Positions 41,261-50,787 of a stretch of DNA of 64,000 bases are shown here, one piece after another. The first letter of the stretch is position 1; each line of letters begins with the position of its first letter. Source of the stretch: Gammaproteobacteria bacterium TMED78 (GTDB taxonomy: Bacteria > Pseudomonadota > Gammaproteobacteria > Steroidobacterales > Rariloculaceae); assembly GCA_002171615.1 (NCBI GenBank), contig NHEF01000010.1, forward strand, positions 1 through 64,000. The letters are read 5' to 3'. The notes below the pieces were generated by a model, which was not told where the DNA came from, did not search any database, and saw only the letters and a program-made list of their open reading frames with translations. The position numbers and the translations under genes are program-made.

Positions 41261-41382
41261 CCCCCTGATCATTTAATATTTTTTGTTAAATGGTCTTTTA
41301 CAAACAACAAAGTTCTTTATTTAGCATTTTTTGCAGGGGAATTTTTTTTTATTTAATTTAGAGTATATAGAGGTTTATTAGA
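41261..41382 (+). promoter_or_regulatory. Structured 5' leader of cspA (candidate thermosensor UTR)
   Basis: CCCCT (41262)/AGGGG (41335) enclosing GATCATTTAA (41267)/TTAAATGGTC (41286). Confidence 0.4.
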
Positions 41383-41586
41383 ATGATAAAAGGTACTGTT
41401 AAGTGGTTTAACAAAACAAAAGGTTATGGATTTATTTCTCCAGAAGATGGTAGTAAGGATGTGTTTGTTCATATCTCTGCATTAGAAGCAAGTGGAATAG
41501 ATTCACTGAATGAGGATCAAGTGGTAAGTATGGAAACTGAAGCTGGTCAAAAAGGTCCTCAAGCAACTAAAATCGCTGTAGATTAA
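41383..41586 (+). CDS. Cold-shock protein, CspA family
   Basis: [31 protein letters not shown]. Confidence 0.97.
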   Translation: MIKGTVKWFNKTKGYGFISPEDGSKDVFVHISALEASGIDSLNEDQVVSMETEAGQKGPQATKIAVD

Positions 41587-41612
41587 TTAGTTTTCCACGA
41601 TTAAGATGAATT

Positions 41613-41637
41613 ATTGAGGGATCCTTCCCTCAATTTT
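41613..41637 (+). terminator. Rho-independent terminator of cspA
   Basis: ATTGAGGGA tcct TCCCTCAAT followed by TTT. Confidence 0.75.
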
Positions 41638-42688
41638 CGATCACTTCTCTGATTCTATCCCTTACGTCGCTAACCGAAATTAGGTTCATGGCTTGAGGGT
41701 CTCTCACGCGTGCTCCCCATCTGATCTCTTCTACTGGCTTATTGAAATTTCTTTTAATTGCCTCTGGATACTTATTTATTGCTATAGTTTGGCAATTGTA
41801 AGGCCCTGTTCGAAAAGGGTTAGATGTTGCATATAGTCCTATGACTTTTGTGCCTACAGTGGTTGCCATATGTGCGGGACCAGAATCAGAACAAATGACT
41901 AATGAGCTCGCTTTAATTAATGCAAGCAACTGTTTTAAAGATGTTTTACCAGTTAAGTTTTTTACACCCGGGCCTGATAACTCTAACATCTTCTTAGCAG
42001 AATGATATTCTAGATCTGTTGCTCCGCCCGTTATCAAAATATTTGGTTTATAAGTTTCCGATAAAAATTTAATTATCTGAACATATCTTTCTATAGGCCA
42101 GTTTCTATAATTGAAAGCTTTATATCCTGTGCAAGGACTAATAATAATATTTAAACACGATGGATCAATATAGCTATAAGCAAAATTATTATCTTCACTA
42201 GATAATGACATATTCCAATACGGGTGCATCTTCTTAATGCCTATAGCTTTTGGAAACTCAAGAAAACCATCAATAACATGCTGTTTATCTTTAGCTGGGA
42301 TGTGGTTTCTACAAAAAAAATGATGGAAATCTTTCGATCTAGCTTTATCAAAACCAATCCTTTCCTTAGATCTAACAAGTAAGCTTACTAGATTAGCCCT
42401 CAAGGTAGCATGCATATGAAGTAAAAGATCAAACTTTCTATCCTTGAGTTGACAATTTAGATCATAATAAGATTTAAGCCCCTTTGATTTATCCATAATA
42501 ATAAATTCAACATCTTCTAAACCCTTCATAAGACCATACTCAGTCTTACCAATTATCCAAGTAATTCTAGTCTTAGGCCAAGCCTTTCTAATTGATAAAA
42601 TAACAGGAACAATATGACAAACATCGCCTATTGCAGAAAGCCTTATCAAGCAAATACTTGACGGCGGTTTATTAAAAGATAAAATCAT
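41630..42688 (-). CDS. Glycosyltransferase family 9 (LPS heptosyltransferase-like)
   Basis: IRLSAIGDVCHIVPV, ICSDSGPAHMATTVGTKVIGLYATSNP. Confidence 0.92.
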   Translation of the reverse strand: MILSFNKPPSSICLIRLSAIGDVCHIVPVILSIRKAWPKTRITWIIGKTEYGLMKGLEDVEFIIMDKSKGLKSYYDLNCQLKDRKFDLLLHMHATLRANLVSLLVRSKERIGFDKARSKDFHHFFCRNHIPAKDKQHVIDGFLEFPKAIGIKKMHPYWNMSLSSEDNNFAYSYIDPSCLNIIISPCTGYKAFNYRNWPIERYVQIIKFLSETYKPNILITGGATDLEYHSAKKMLELSGPGVKNLTGKTSLKQLLALIKASSLVICSDSGPAHMATTVGTKVIGLYATSNPFRTGPYNCQTIAINKYPEAIKRNFNKPVEEIRWGARVRDPQAMNLISVSDVRDRIREVIEN

Positions 42689-43390
42689 ATGAGCATGAAT
42701 AATATTTTATTTAAATTTTTTAATAAGTATAGCTTCTTAGCACTAATCCTACTATTAGTTCCATTCATACTTTATTCCCAAGATAGCGCAACCAATATTT
42801 CTGGAGTATGGTGGCGAACCGGCATTACTGGTCCGCCAGGCTCAAATATATCTGTAATTGAACCAAGAGTCCTATCAGACTTCGGGACTGAACTGATGAA
42901 TCAGTTTGATCCAATAGATGATCCTGCAGTTAGATGTGAGCACCCTGGAGCTGTCAGGGTTATATTAAGCCCCTATCCTATTAAAATTGAAAAAAATATT
43001 TCAAATATAATTATTCAATATGAAGAATGGGCTACTACTAGAAATATCCCCTTTAATAATAACTACCTTGGCTTCGCCCAAGGAGAAGAAAATAATAAAT
43101 CAGTTATGGGCAAATCTGTAGCATTTATTCAGGACGGTAAATTAATTATCAAAACTAATCATTTGAGTAATGGCTTAGGAAGAATTAAAGGACAATTTTT
43201 ATGGCTTAGCGATAAAGCAGAAATTGTCGAGGAGTACTCTACTAATCAAGATCAGATGTTAGTCTTAAGAATAACTATTAATGATCCAGTAATGCTTGAA
43301 AAACCATTTATAATTCAAAAGCACTGGGGCAGTTATGAGGGTGAACTTCTTAGCTTTGATTGTATTGATAGAGAAAGGCCTCAAACTTAG
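42689..43390 (+). CDS. Secreted protein, homologous to the DUF6152-partner family of this window
   Basis: Signal peptide; DPAVRCEHPGAVRVILSPYPIKI...GKLIIKTNHLS, cf. 61922-62527. Confidence 0.65.
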   Translation: MSMNNILFKFFNKYSFLALILLLVPFILYSQDSATNISGVWWRTGITGPPGSNISVIEPRVLSDFGTELMNQFDPIDDPAVRCEHPGAVRVILSPYPIKIEKNISNIIIQYEEWATTRNIPFNNNYLGFAQGEENNKSVMGKSVAFIQDGKLIIKTNHLSNGLGRIKGQFLWLSDKAEIVEEYSTNQDQMLVLRITINDPVMLEKPFIIQKHWGSYEGELLSFDCIDRERPQT

Positions 43391-43402
43391 TCAAGATTAT
43401 AT

Positions 43403-44197
43403 TTAGAACTTTAATAAAGAAAAAGGATCTACCCTGGCTCCTATAATTCTCACACCCCAATGAAGATGTGGCCCAGTAACTCTTCCAGTATCACCCGCTA
43501 AACCAATCAACTGACCTCTTTCTACAAAACTCCCTAGCTCAACCATTATCTCTGATAAATGAAGATAGGTTGAATATATGCCCAAGCCATGATCAATAAA
43601 AACAGCATTACCACTAAAAAATAGGTTCTTTGCTAAAACTACTTTCCCAGAATTAGTTGCTAATATTTCTGTTCCTTTAGCAGCTCTCAAATCTGCTCCA
43701 GAATGAGGTGCACGAGGCTGGCCATTGAATACTCTTCTATGGCCAAAGTTTGTTCCATTTGTAGCGCTTTCAACCGGAACAATAAATTCTTTAACCCAAT
43801 AAGGCTCAGAACTAAAATTACTATATATAGCTCTAATTTCCCCTGCCTCCTCCGTAGCCCGTTGCTGATCCTCTTCACTAAGCTCAACATATTGAGGAGA
43901 AACGCTTAATTCTGTAGTCCGAAAATTTTTAGCCTCAACATGAATCATACTTCTTAAACTAGCTACTTGATCATCCTCGTATGATAAGAATATATCAATG
44001 GGGTATTCGCCAGGCGCTTTATCTAAATCTATTCCTATAACTGCTTCCCAAGAATCGCCTCTCAAAACAAAAGGCACTAAACTATCATCCCAAAAAAAAT
44101 TAACTTCCTTCAAACCAGGCTCTTGAGGAAGGTTCATAAACAAGGCCTCTCCCTGCAAAGCCATAAATATTGTAAATACTAGCCCTAAATTTTCCAA
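43403..44197 (-). CDS. M23-family metallopeptidase
   Basis: FGHRRVFNGQPRAPHSGADLRA...GPHLHWGVRI. Confidence 0.94.
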   Translation of the reverse strand: MENLGLVFTIFMALQGEALFMNLPQEPGLKEVNFFWDDSLVPFVLRGDSWEAVIGIDLDKAPGEYPIDIFLSYEDDQVASLRSMIHVEAKNFRTTELSVSPQYVELSEEDQQRATEEAGEIRAIYSNFSSEPYWVKEFIVPVESATNGTNFGHRRVFNGQPRAPHSGADLRAAKGTEILATNSGKVVLAKNLFFSGNAVFIDHGLGIYSTYLHLSEIMVELGSFVERGQLIGLAGDTGRVTGPHLHWGVRIIGARVDPFSLLKF

Positions 44198-44271
44198 AAC
44201 ATAACTCCTAAGATTTTTTTAGCTAATTTAGTTAAAATAATAGCTACAAAATCTCTAACTTTAAATGCTAT

Positions 44272-44919
44272 ATGAGTAATATTTTATTAATTTTTAAAAC
44301 AAATTTAAACTTAATACTAGTTCCCCTACTTATATTGGTTTTTCATCAAAGTGCTGAATCCCATGGAAGCGTAACTCTAGAAGAAGATGTTTGCCTTTTA
44401 GAAATGGGTTATACATCTGCACACTTTAAAATCTATCAAACCTCATCTAGTGGGCACAAGCAATATTGTGAAGATATTCCATATGTAGCAGAAAGTATTT
44501 TTGTGATGGAGTATTTGCATGACTCACTTAAAGAAACGCCTATTGAGTTTCGTATTATTAAAGATATAACAAATTTGGGTAGATTTGTGAAATGGGATGA
44601 TATAAAACTTATAAATCTTAAAGAAATAGAATTAAATACAGTTTTATATCAATCTCCAATAAAAAAAAATGAGGGTGTTTTTACCATTATGCATTCTTTC
44701 AAAGAGCCAGGTGACTATATAGGTATTGTCTCTGTTAAAAATATAAATCAAAATTTAATATATAACGCTGTTTTTCCTTTTAAGGTAGGAAACCAAGGAT
44801 CTATATACTGGGTTTTATTTTTAATCGTAATCACCATATTACAAATAAATTATTTTTTAATGAACGGAGCCATTAATAATTGGAAGAAAAAAATACAAAA
44901 TTTACTGAGGAAATATTAA
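44272..44919 (+). CDS. Membrane-anchored periplasmic protein, unknown
   Basis: N-terminal signal; SHGSVTLEEDVC...SSSGHKQYCEDIP; C-terminal TM. Confidence 0.6.
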   Translation: MSNILLIFKTNLNLILVPLLILVFHQSAESHGSVTLEEDVCLLEMGYTSAHFKIYQTSSSGHKQYCEDIPYVAESIFVMEYLHDSLKETPIEFRIIKDITNLGRFVKWDDIKLINLKEIELNTVLYQSPIKKNEGVFTIMHSFKEPGDYIGIVSVKNINQNLIYNAVFPFKVGNQGSIYWVLFLIVITILQINYFLMNGAINNWKKKIQNLLRKY

Positions 44920-45318
44920 TTGATTAAAAAAATTATAATTTCAATTTTTCTTTTTTCTACATATGCTAGTAGTGAAAGTATCCATCCAGTTTTAGAAACT
45001 GTAAGTCAGAATGGCTATATAATTAAAATTTTTAGTGAAGTAACCCCGATTAATATTAATGTGATTCATAACTGGTCAATTGATATTAGAGACTCTAAAG
45101 ATAACCTAATCGATGATTTAATAATTACTGTTAATGGTGGAATGCCTCTTCATAGTCATGGCTTACCCACGAGTCCAAAGGTCGTTAATCAGAGCTCAAC
45201 AGGATCATATAAACTAGAAGGCATTAAGTTTCATATGGCAGGTAAATGGGAGATAGTTATGGAGCTAAAAAAAGATAACTTAATAGATGTAGCTAAAGTT
45301 AGCTTTAACATTAGATGA
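44920..45318 (+). CDS. FixH/YtkA-like periplasmic protein
   Basis: HNWSIDIRDSKDNLIDDLIITVNGGMPLHSHGLPTSP; TTG start. Confidence 0.65.
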   Translation: MIKKIIISIFLFSTYASSESIHPVLETVSQNGYIIKIFSEVTPININVIHNWSIDIRDSKDNLIDDLIITVNGGMPLHSHGLPTSPKVVNQSSTGSYKLEGIKFHMAGKWEIVMELKKDNLIDVAKVSFNIR

Positions 45319-46487
45319 AAAAAGGACTATTAATATTTTTATTTTTCTGTCCAATATATCTCTCTTGGATGTATTTACCTTCGCCTATTCCTATTAGTTG
45401 GGATGAAGATGATATTATCAAAATTAAATCTTTATCTATATCGCAATTAAAACCACTACCAGTTGATCCTAGCAACTCTTTTTCTGATAACGAGAAAGCT
45501 GCGATATTTGGTCATATGCTTTTTTTTGATAAGAGGTTAAGCAAGAATAGCCAAATATCATGTGCAAGCTGTCACCAACCATCAAGAATGTTCACTGATG
45601 GTAAAAAAATTGAAGAAGGTCTAGGTGTAGGTATAAAAAATACCCCAACAATTATTGGCATATCTTTTAGTCCTTGGTTTTATTGGAATGGTAGGAAGGA
45701 TAGTCAATGGTCCCAGGCATTGGAGCCACTAGAATCAAATCATGAACATGGAAGTAATCGCTCTCTTGTAGCACAATTAATTTTTGAAGATAACACATAT
45801 AGTAATTTATATAATGAAATTTTTGGAAATAGCTCTAAAAATACTGAAGTAATATTTTCAAATATTGGTAAGGCTCTTGCAGCTTACCAAAGAAAATTAA
45901 TCCCTGGAGAGTCTAAGTTTGATAAATATGTAAACGAAATTTCTAGTAGCTTAAATAATGAAGATAAAATTTTAAGTTATAACGAAAAGGCAGGATTAAA
46001 TTTATTCATAAATAAAGGACAATGTATAAATTGTCATAACGGCCCATTATTTACAAATAATTCATTTCATAACACTGGCCTGCTCTCAATACCTGGTCAA
46101 CTACCTTCACTCGGTAGAGTTGAAGGGTTAAAATTAGCAAGATTAGATCCCTTCAATTGCCTAGGAAAATACAGCAATGCAAAAAAAGAAGATTGTCAGG
46201 AACTTACCTATGCTGGAGAAGGAGATGAATTTATAGGTGCCCATAAAACACCAACACTCAGAAATATAAGCCTGACATCTCCCTATATGCATGCAGGGCA
46301 ATTAGAAAGCATTGCTCTAGTAATTGATCACTACAATATAGCTCCAGAAGCAATGATAGGTCATAACGAAGCTAAGCCTTTAAACTTACGCCCTATTGAA
46401 AAAAAACAGCTGGAAGCATTTCTTAATACCCTCATAAGTCCCTTAGTTACAGAAAAAAAATGGCTATTAGGGTTGCCTAAAGACTAA
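45315..46487 (+). CDS. Di-haem cytochrome c peroxidase/MauG family
   Basis: CASCHQPSRMFTDG and CINCHNGPLFTNNSFHNTG; TPTLRNISLTSPYMHAG. Confidence 0.93.
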   Translation: MKKGLLIFLFFCPIYLSWMYLPSPIPISWDEDDIIKIKSLSISQLKPLPVDPSNSFSDNEKAAIFGHMLFFDKRLSKNSQISCASCHQPSRMFTDGKKIEEGLGVGIKNTPTIIGISFSPWFYWNGRKDSQWSQALEPLESNHEHGSNRSLVAQLIFEDNTYSNLYNEIFGNSSKNTEVIFSNIGKALAAYQRKLIPGESKFDKYVNEISSSLNNEDKILSYNEKAGLNLFINKGQCINCHNGPLFTNNSFHNTGLLSIPGQLPSLGRVEGLKLARLDPFNCLGKYSNAKKEDCQELTYAGEGDEFIGAHKTPTLRNISLTSPYMHAGQLESIALVIDHYNIAPEAMIGHNEAKPLNLRPIEKKQLEAFLNTLISPLVTEKKWLLGLPKD

Positions 46488-46526
46488 ATAAAGAATTAAA
46501 ATCCTACTCTTTGAAAGGATTATTTT

Positions 46527-47552
46527 ATGCTAGCATTGTTAAAAAAATTATTTTTTGTCTTATTTGCTTTTTATAGCTTTTCCTCTCTAGCACACCATGG
46601 TTTTGCTGTATATTTTCATCCAGATAGAACAATAACCATAGAAGGAATAATAGCGCAATATGAATTTGTTAATCCCCATTCTGTTTTATATATAGAATCT
46701 ACTGATGGTGCGGGAGATAAAGTCATGTATACATGTGCGCTCCAAGCCAAAACACAACTTGTAAGGAGAGGTGCCGATGAAAATTTATTTGTCATAGGTG
46801 ATCCAATAAAAATAGTTGGCTTTCCTGCAAGAAGAGATCCTTATGGATGTGAATTTGGAACAGGGTATTTCGCTAATGGAGAAACTTTCACAATGAGAAG
46901 TGTTGATGAGGCTCAAACTCAATTTGCTAGGAATGAGAGAAGAGTTATTAATCAAGGTGTAGATGCAATATATGGTAATTGGATTAGGCCAGATATTTAT
47001 GGAGCAGCTGGATTGACAATGCCTACAATTGGCAAAAACTCAATTACTCCAGAGGGAGAAAAAATAGTTGTAAATTATGATCGAGCTCATGAAAATCCCA
47101 CAATTCAATGCGATCCTGGAAGCCCTGTTAGAACTTGGGGTGCTCCTGGTTTACTTACCTCAATTAGAAGAGAAGATAATAAAATCATAATTCATCACGA
47201 ATCAATGGATTGGATAAGAACTATTCACTTAGATATCGATGAGCATCCAGAGAATTTTGAAAGAAATAGTATGGGCCATTCTATTGGAAGATTTGAAGAA
47301 AATGTACTAGTTATTAATACGAGTAAATTTCCTGAAGGTATCCTTGCCTATGATATAGCTCATACTGATGAAATGACACTAGAAGAAAAAATATCTTTTA
47401 ACCCCCAAACTGGAAATCTTGATATATATTGGGCAATGAATGAGCCAAATTACTATTTAGATCCTATTTCAGGAGGGCAATCATTAGAAAGCACAACTGA
47501 TGAATTTATACCATATGGCTGCACTACTGACGTTCTCCCAGCAGATTTATGA
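46527..47552 (+). CDS. DUF6152-like domain fused to the partner domain
   Basis: AHHGFAVYFHPDRTITIEGIIAQYEFVNPHSVLYIE...GDPIKIVGFPARR then IYGNWIRP...NPTIQCDPGSPVRTWG. Confidence 0.75.
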   Translation: MLALLKKLFFVLFAFYSFSSLAHHGFAVYFHPDRTITIEGIIAQYEFVNPHSVLYIESTDGAGDKVMYTCALQAKTQLVRRGADENLFVIGDPIKIVGFPARRDPYGCEFGTGYFANGETFTMRSVDEAQTQFARNERRVINQGVDAIYGNWIRPDIYGAAGLTMPTIGKNSITPEGEKIVVNYDRAHENPTIQCDPGSPVRTWGAPGLLTSIRREDNKIIIHHESMDWIRTIHLDIDEHPENFERNSMGHSIGRFEENVLVINTSKFPEGILAYDIAHTDEMTLEEKISFNPQTGNLDIYWAMNEPNYYLDPISGGQSLESTTDEFIPYGCTTDVLPADL

Positions 47553-47771
47553 TTATTTTATAGGTGGCACTGACTGATACCAAGCCTTAATCATTGCATA
47601 AGGAAAAAATAGTATAAATAAAACTATCAGTGCATCTGTAGACCATTCGGGAAATTGCATCATTGGAAAAGTATATGAGGCAATTTGAATAAACAACCAA
47701 CTAACCAAGAAATAAGAAAGAACAGCTTTATATATCTGTCTCTTAATCAGTTCTTTAAAAAAATTGATCAT
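47553..47771 (-). CDS. Stand-alone membrane module like the N-terminus of adenylate cyclase/TPR membrane proteins
   Basis: FFKELIKRQIYKAVLSYFLVSWLFIQIASYTFPMMQFPEW. Confidence 0.55.
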   Translation of the reverse strand: MINFFKELIKRQIYKAVLSYFLVSWLFIQIASYTFPMMQFPEWSTDALIVLFILFFPYAMIKAWYQSVPPIK

Positions 47772-48267
47772 AACTCTTATTTTTTAAAGCTTTCGTTTTT
47801 AGAAGAAAAAATAAATCTTTAGAGCCAAATAAGATAAAAGCATAAATAGCATCTCCAATTAACGTAGCTCCATAAAATGGTATTGCAAGGGTATAACACT
47901 CAATAAGACCTGCAAATGTAAATTCATAGCCGCCACTCAACCAAACGCCAAAATTAGAAAGGACGAAAAAAATTGTCGCTGAAGTAAAAACAGCTCCTAG
48001 TAATCTGAAAGGGGTATGTTTTTGAAGGAACAAACGGCCTATTACTGGTGCAAATAAAAATCCAAGATAAACAAAAAACATAAGAACGGGGTTATAAAAA
48101 CCTAGAATACTATCTGCAATAAATAAAACTATTAACGGTATAAATAAAGCAGTCCTAAATGAGCAATTAGCACCTCCAAATAAACCAAGCGCTCCTAAAG
48201 GAGTAAAATTCCAAGGATGCGGGATTAAGCGCGCTATTACACCAAAAATAATCAATAAATAAGGCAT
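47755..48267 (-). CDS. DUF6580-like integral membrane protein
   Basis: ARLIPHPWNFTPLGALGLFGGA; five to six TM segments. Confidence 0.75.
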   Translation of the reverse strand: MPYLLIIFGVIARLIPHPWNFTPLGALGLFGGANCSFRTALFIPLIVLFIADSILGFYNPVLMFFVYLGFLFAPVIGRLFLQKHTPFRLLGAVFTSATIFFVLSNFGVWLSGGYEFTFAGLIECYTLAIPFYGATLIGDAIYAFILFGSKDLFFLLKTKALKNKSYDQFF

Positions 48268-48285
48268 AAATAATCTCCTTTAATG

Positions 48286-50292
48286 CTAATAACCTAACTG
48301 CAAACCCAAGTAAACTGACCTACCTGGCGTATTAAAACCAAATACATCTTCATAATCTTGATCTAATAAATTTTCTATCTTTCCCAATATCTTTATTTGA
48401 TTATTATACTGATAGCCAGCCACAAGGCTAACTAAACTATAGCTACTTAAAATCTTCCTCTCTGAAGGAGCTGGCCATGAAGGATAATATATATCATAGC
48501 GATCACTATTATAAGATAGGTTTAAATTAACATTAACTTTATCATTAGGCATATAGTTAATATTCGAAGAAAACATACTTCTTGGCCTTCTAAGTTCTTT
48601 AACTTCCGCTCCTAAATTATTTATCTCAGTGCTTTTCGTATAAGTATAAGAGCTGTTAATTTCAAGCTGATCACTGAGCTCTGCGGATAAAGAAATCTCA
48701 ACACCTCTTCTATGGCTTTTATCTTTTTCGTTAGCAGCAGATGCAACTCCTTCTGAATTATATACAAAGCCATTTATCTCATTCATCAATACATCATTAA
48801 ATAATGTAATATCAAAAAAAATAGTATCACTGAGAAAAGCCCTATCAATGCCTATATCCCATCCTCTGGAGTGCTCTGGCTTTAAGTTAGGGTTACCTTC
48901 AAAGGAGTTTGGGTAATATCCAAATCTCTCAATAAAAGTCGGTGATTTTTGGCCAGTACCTAAACTAGCGTGAAGTCTAAAATCAGAATAATTGTATGTG
49001 CTTGTTAGCCTAAAAGTATTTATATTTCCAAAATTATTATTCTTATCGTGGCGAATAGAGGCAGAAATGGAAGAAAGCCCTAAATCTGGGATCTGATACT
49101 CTAAAACATAGCCCGTCATAGATATTGATTGCGATTGATTAGGGTCATAACTCTTAGAAGCTGGTATTTGGCCATTAAAGCTATAATCTTCTTTTTCATG
49201 ATCTATAGCAAAGGTTATATTATGAAGAAAATTTCTTCTCAATAAGAGGCTAGACTGAAAATAAATACCTTCTTTTTTTGCAGAAGTTGTTGTAAGTACA
49301 TGAAAGCCAGAAGAATCAACTGCATTATTAGCGTTACTAGTTCTTAAGCCTGTATACCTTATTTCATTTTGTAGAAGGTCGCCAAAGGATTTTCCTTTGA
49401 GGTTAAAACTTAAATAACGTTGGCTTGCATCGGTGGTATTATTTTTATCTACAGGAAATCCATTTAGTGTGCCATCAAAATCGCGAAAAGTGTCAGTATT
49501 GCGAATAAAAAAAGAGCTAACTAGGCTTTCTGAGATTTGATAACTAGTATTTAAATTTATAGTTGTATTTCGATAGCCATCGCTTTCACCAGCGCCTTCA
49601 CTAGGCAAAAAAATCAATTCACCTGTTTTTGTATGCTTTCCCCAAGATCCACCGTTTCTACTAATATTTGCTCCATCGGTTGAGAGATGAGATGCGCCTA
49701 AACTAAATGATAACTTATCCTCTACTAGGCTAAAACGAGAGCCTAAGCTTGAAGTATTAAAAGTACCCACTTCGGCGAAGCTACTGGCTAGAAAGGCTTC
49801 TCCACTGGCTTTTCTAGTGATAATATTAATAACTCCAGCGATCGAGTCACTCCCCCATAAAGCACTCTGTGGACCTCTTATAACTTCAACTCGCTCTATC
49901 TCAGTAGTTATTAATTGATCAAACTGAAACTCATCACCAGCTGCTGGATCGTTAGCCTTAACGCCATCAATAAAAACTGCAACTTGATTAGCTTCAGCAC
50001 CACGGATCCTTATCTGAGTTTGTGAACCAAAGCTCCCAGATTGACTAACCGAAAAACCAGGAATATCTCTCAGAATGTCAGTAAGATAGGTAAGTTGACG
50101 TTTTTCAATCTCTTCTCTCTCAATTACAGTATAAGCACTTCCAACACTTGAGGCCGGAATAGGTATCCTTGAAGCAGTAACTAAAATTGTTTCTTCTTCT
50201 AGATCGTTGGTAGCTTGAGAAAAAATCAACGTTGAAAAAAACGAACTTAAACAAAAAAATAGACAATATAAAAAAAATCTTAAAAGAGGCAT
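48286..50292 (-). CDS. btuB: TonB-dependent vitamin B12 receptor
   Basis: Plug domain VFIDGVKANDPAAGDEFQFDQL...IERVEVIRGPQSALWGSDSIAGVINIITR; behind a cobalamin riboswitch. Confidence 0.93.
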   Translation of the reverse strand: MPLLRFFLYCLFFCLSSFFSTLIFSQATNDLEEETILVTASRIPIPASSVGSAYTVIEREEIEKRQLTYLTDILRDIPGFSVSQSGSFGSQTQIRIRGAEANQVAVFIDGVKANDPAAGDEFQFDQLITTEIERVEVIRGPQSALWGSDSIAGVINIITRKASGEAFLASSFAEVGTFNTSSLGSRFSLVEDKLSFSLGASHLSTDGANISRNGGSWGKHTKTGELIFLPSEGAGESDGYRNTTINLNTSYQISESLVSSFFIRNTDTFRDFDGTLNGFPVDKNNTTDASQRYLSFNLKGKSFGDLLQNEIRYTGLRTSNANNAVDSSGFHVLTTTSAKKEGIYFQSSLLLRRNFLHNITFAIDHEKEDYSFNGQIPASKSYDPNQSQSISMTGYVLEYQIPDLGLSSISASIRHDKNNNFGNINTFRLTSTYNYSDFRLHASLGTGQKSPTFIERFGYYPNSFEGNPNLKPEHSRGWDIGIDRAFLSDTIFFDITLFNDVLMNEINGFVYNSEGVASAANEKDKSHRRGVEISLSAELSDQLEINSSYTYTKSTEINNLGAEVKELRRPRSMFSSNINYMPNDKVNVNLNLSYNSDRYDIYYPSWPAPSERKILSSYSLVSLVAGYQYNNQIKILGKIENLLDQDYEDVFGFNTPGRSVYLGLQLGY

Positions 50293-50330
50293 CTGATTAC
50301 TCCCACCGATAATCTAAATTTAAATAAATT

Positions 50331-50505
50331 ACAGGCCGGTATACGGGCTTATGAGCTAGAATAATCTATCATTAATCGCCTTCCCATGATTTAAACAGTG
50401 GCACTTTGATCATGATTAACTCATTTACCGTTGCGGGGGCAGCAATGGCTTTGTTATTACTCACCATTTTCCCGTTTATCCCTCATAGGGCACCTACAAA
50501 CTAGA
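50331..50505 (-). promoter_or_regulatory. Cobalamin riboswitch
   Basis: Minus strand GGTGCC...GGGAAAATGGTG...GCTGCCCCCGCAACGGTAA...GCCACTG...CATGGGAAGGCG...GCCCGTATACCGGCC. Confidence 0.93.
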
Positions 50506-50625
50506 AAGTTATTATGATTAATTTTTTTTTAAAGACAAGAAGTATTTAAATAGGTTATCAAATCTCTATCTTTAATTAATATAATATGGCACTTTTTAAC
50601 ATTAGGAAATAATACAACTAAAGCA

Positions 50626-50702
50626 TGGCGCGCCCGGAGAGATTCGAACTCCCGACCACCTGGTTCGAAGCCAGGTACTCTATCCAGCTGAGCTACGGGC
50701 GC
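50626..50702 (-). tRNA. tRNA-Arg(UCG)
   Basis: GCGCCCGTAGCTCAGCTGGATAGAGTACCTGGCTTCGAACCAGG...GGGAGTTCGAATCTCTCCGGGCGCGCCA; anticodon TCG; encoded CCA. Confidence 0.95.
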
Positions 50703-50787
50703 TAAACTTTACATAATTATAACCTACACTTAAGAGTTTGTTTTGTTCATGCTACCATCTATATATTATGAACCTCATAGACAAATA

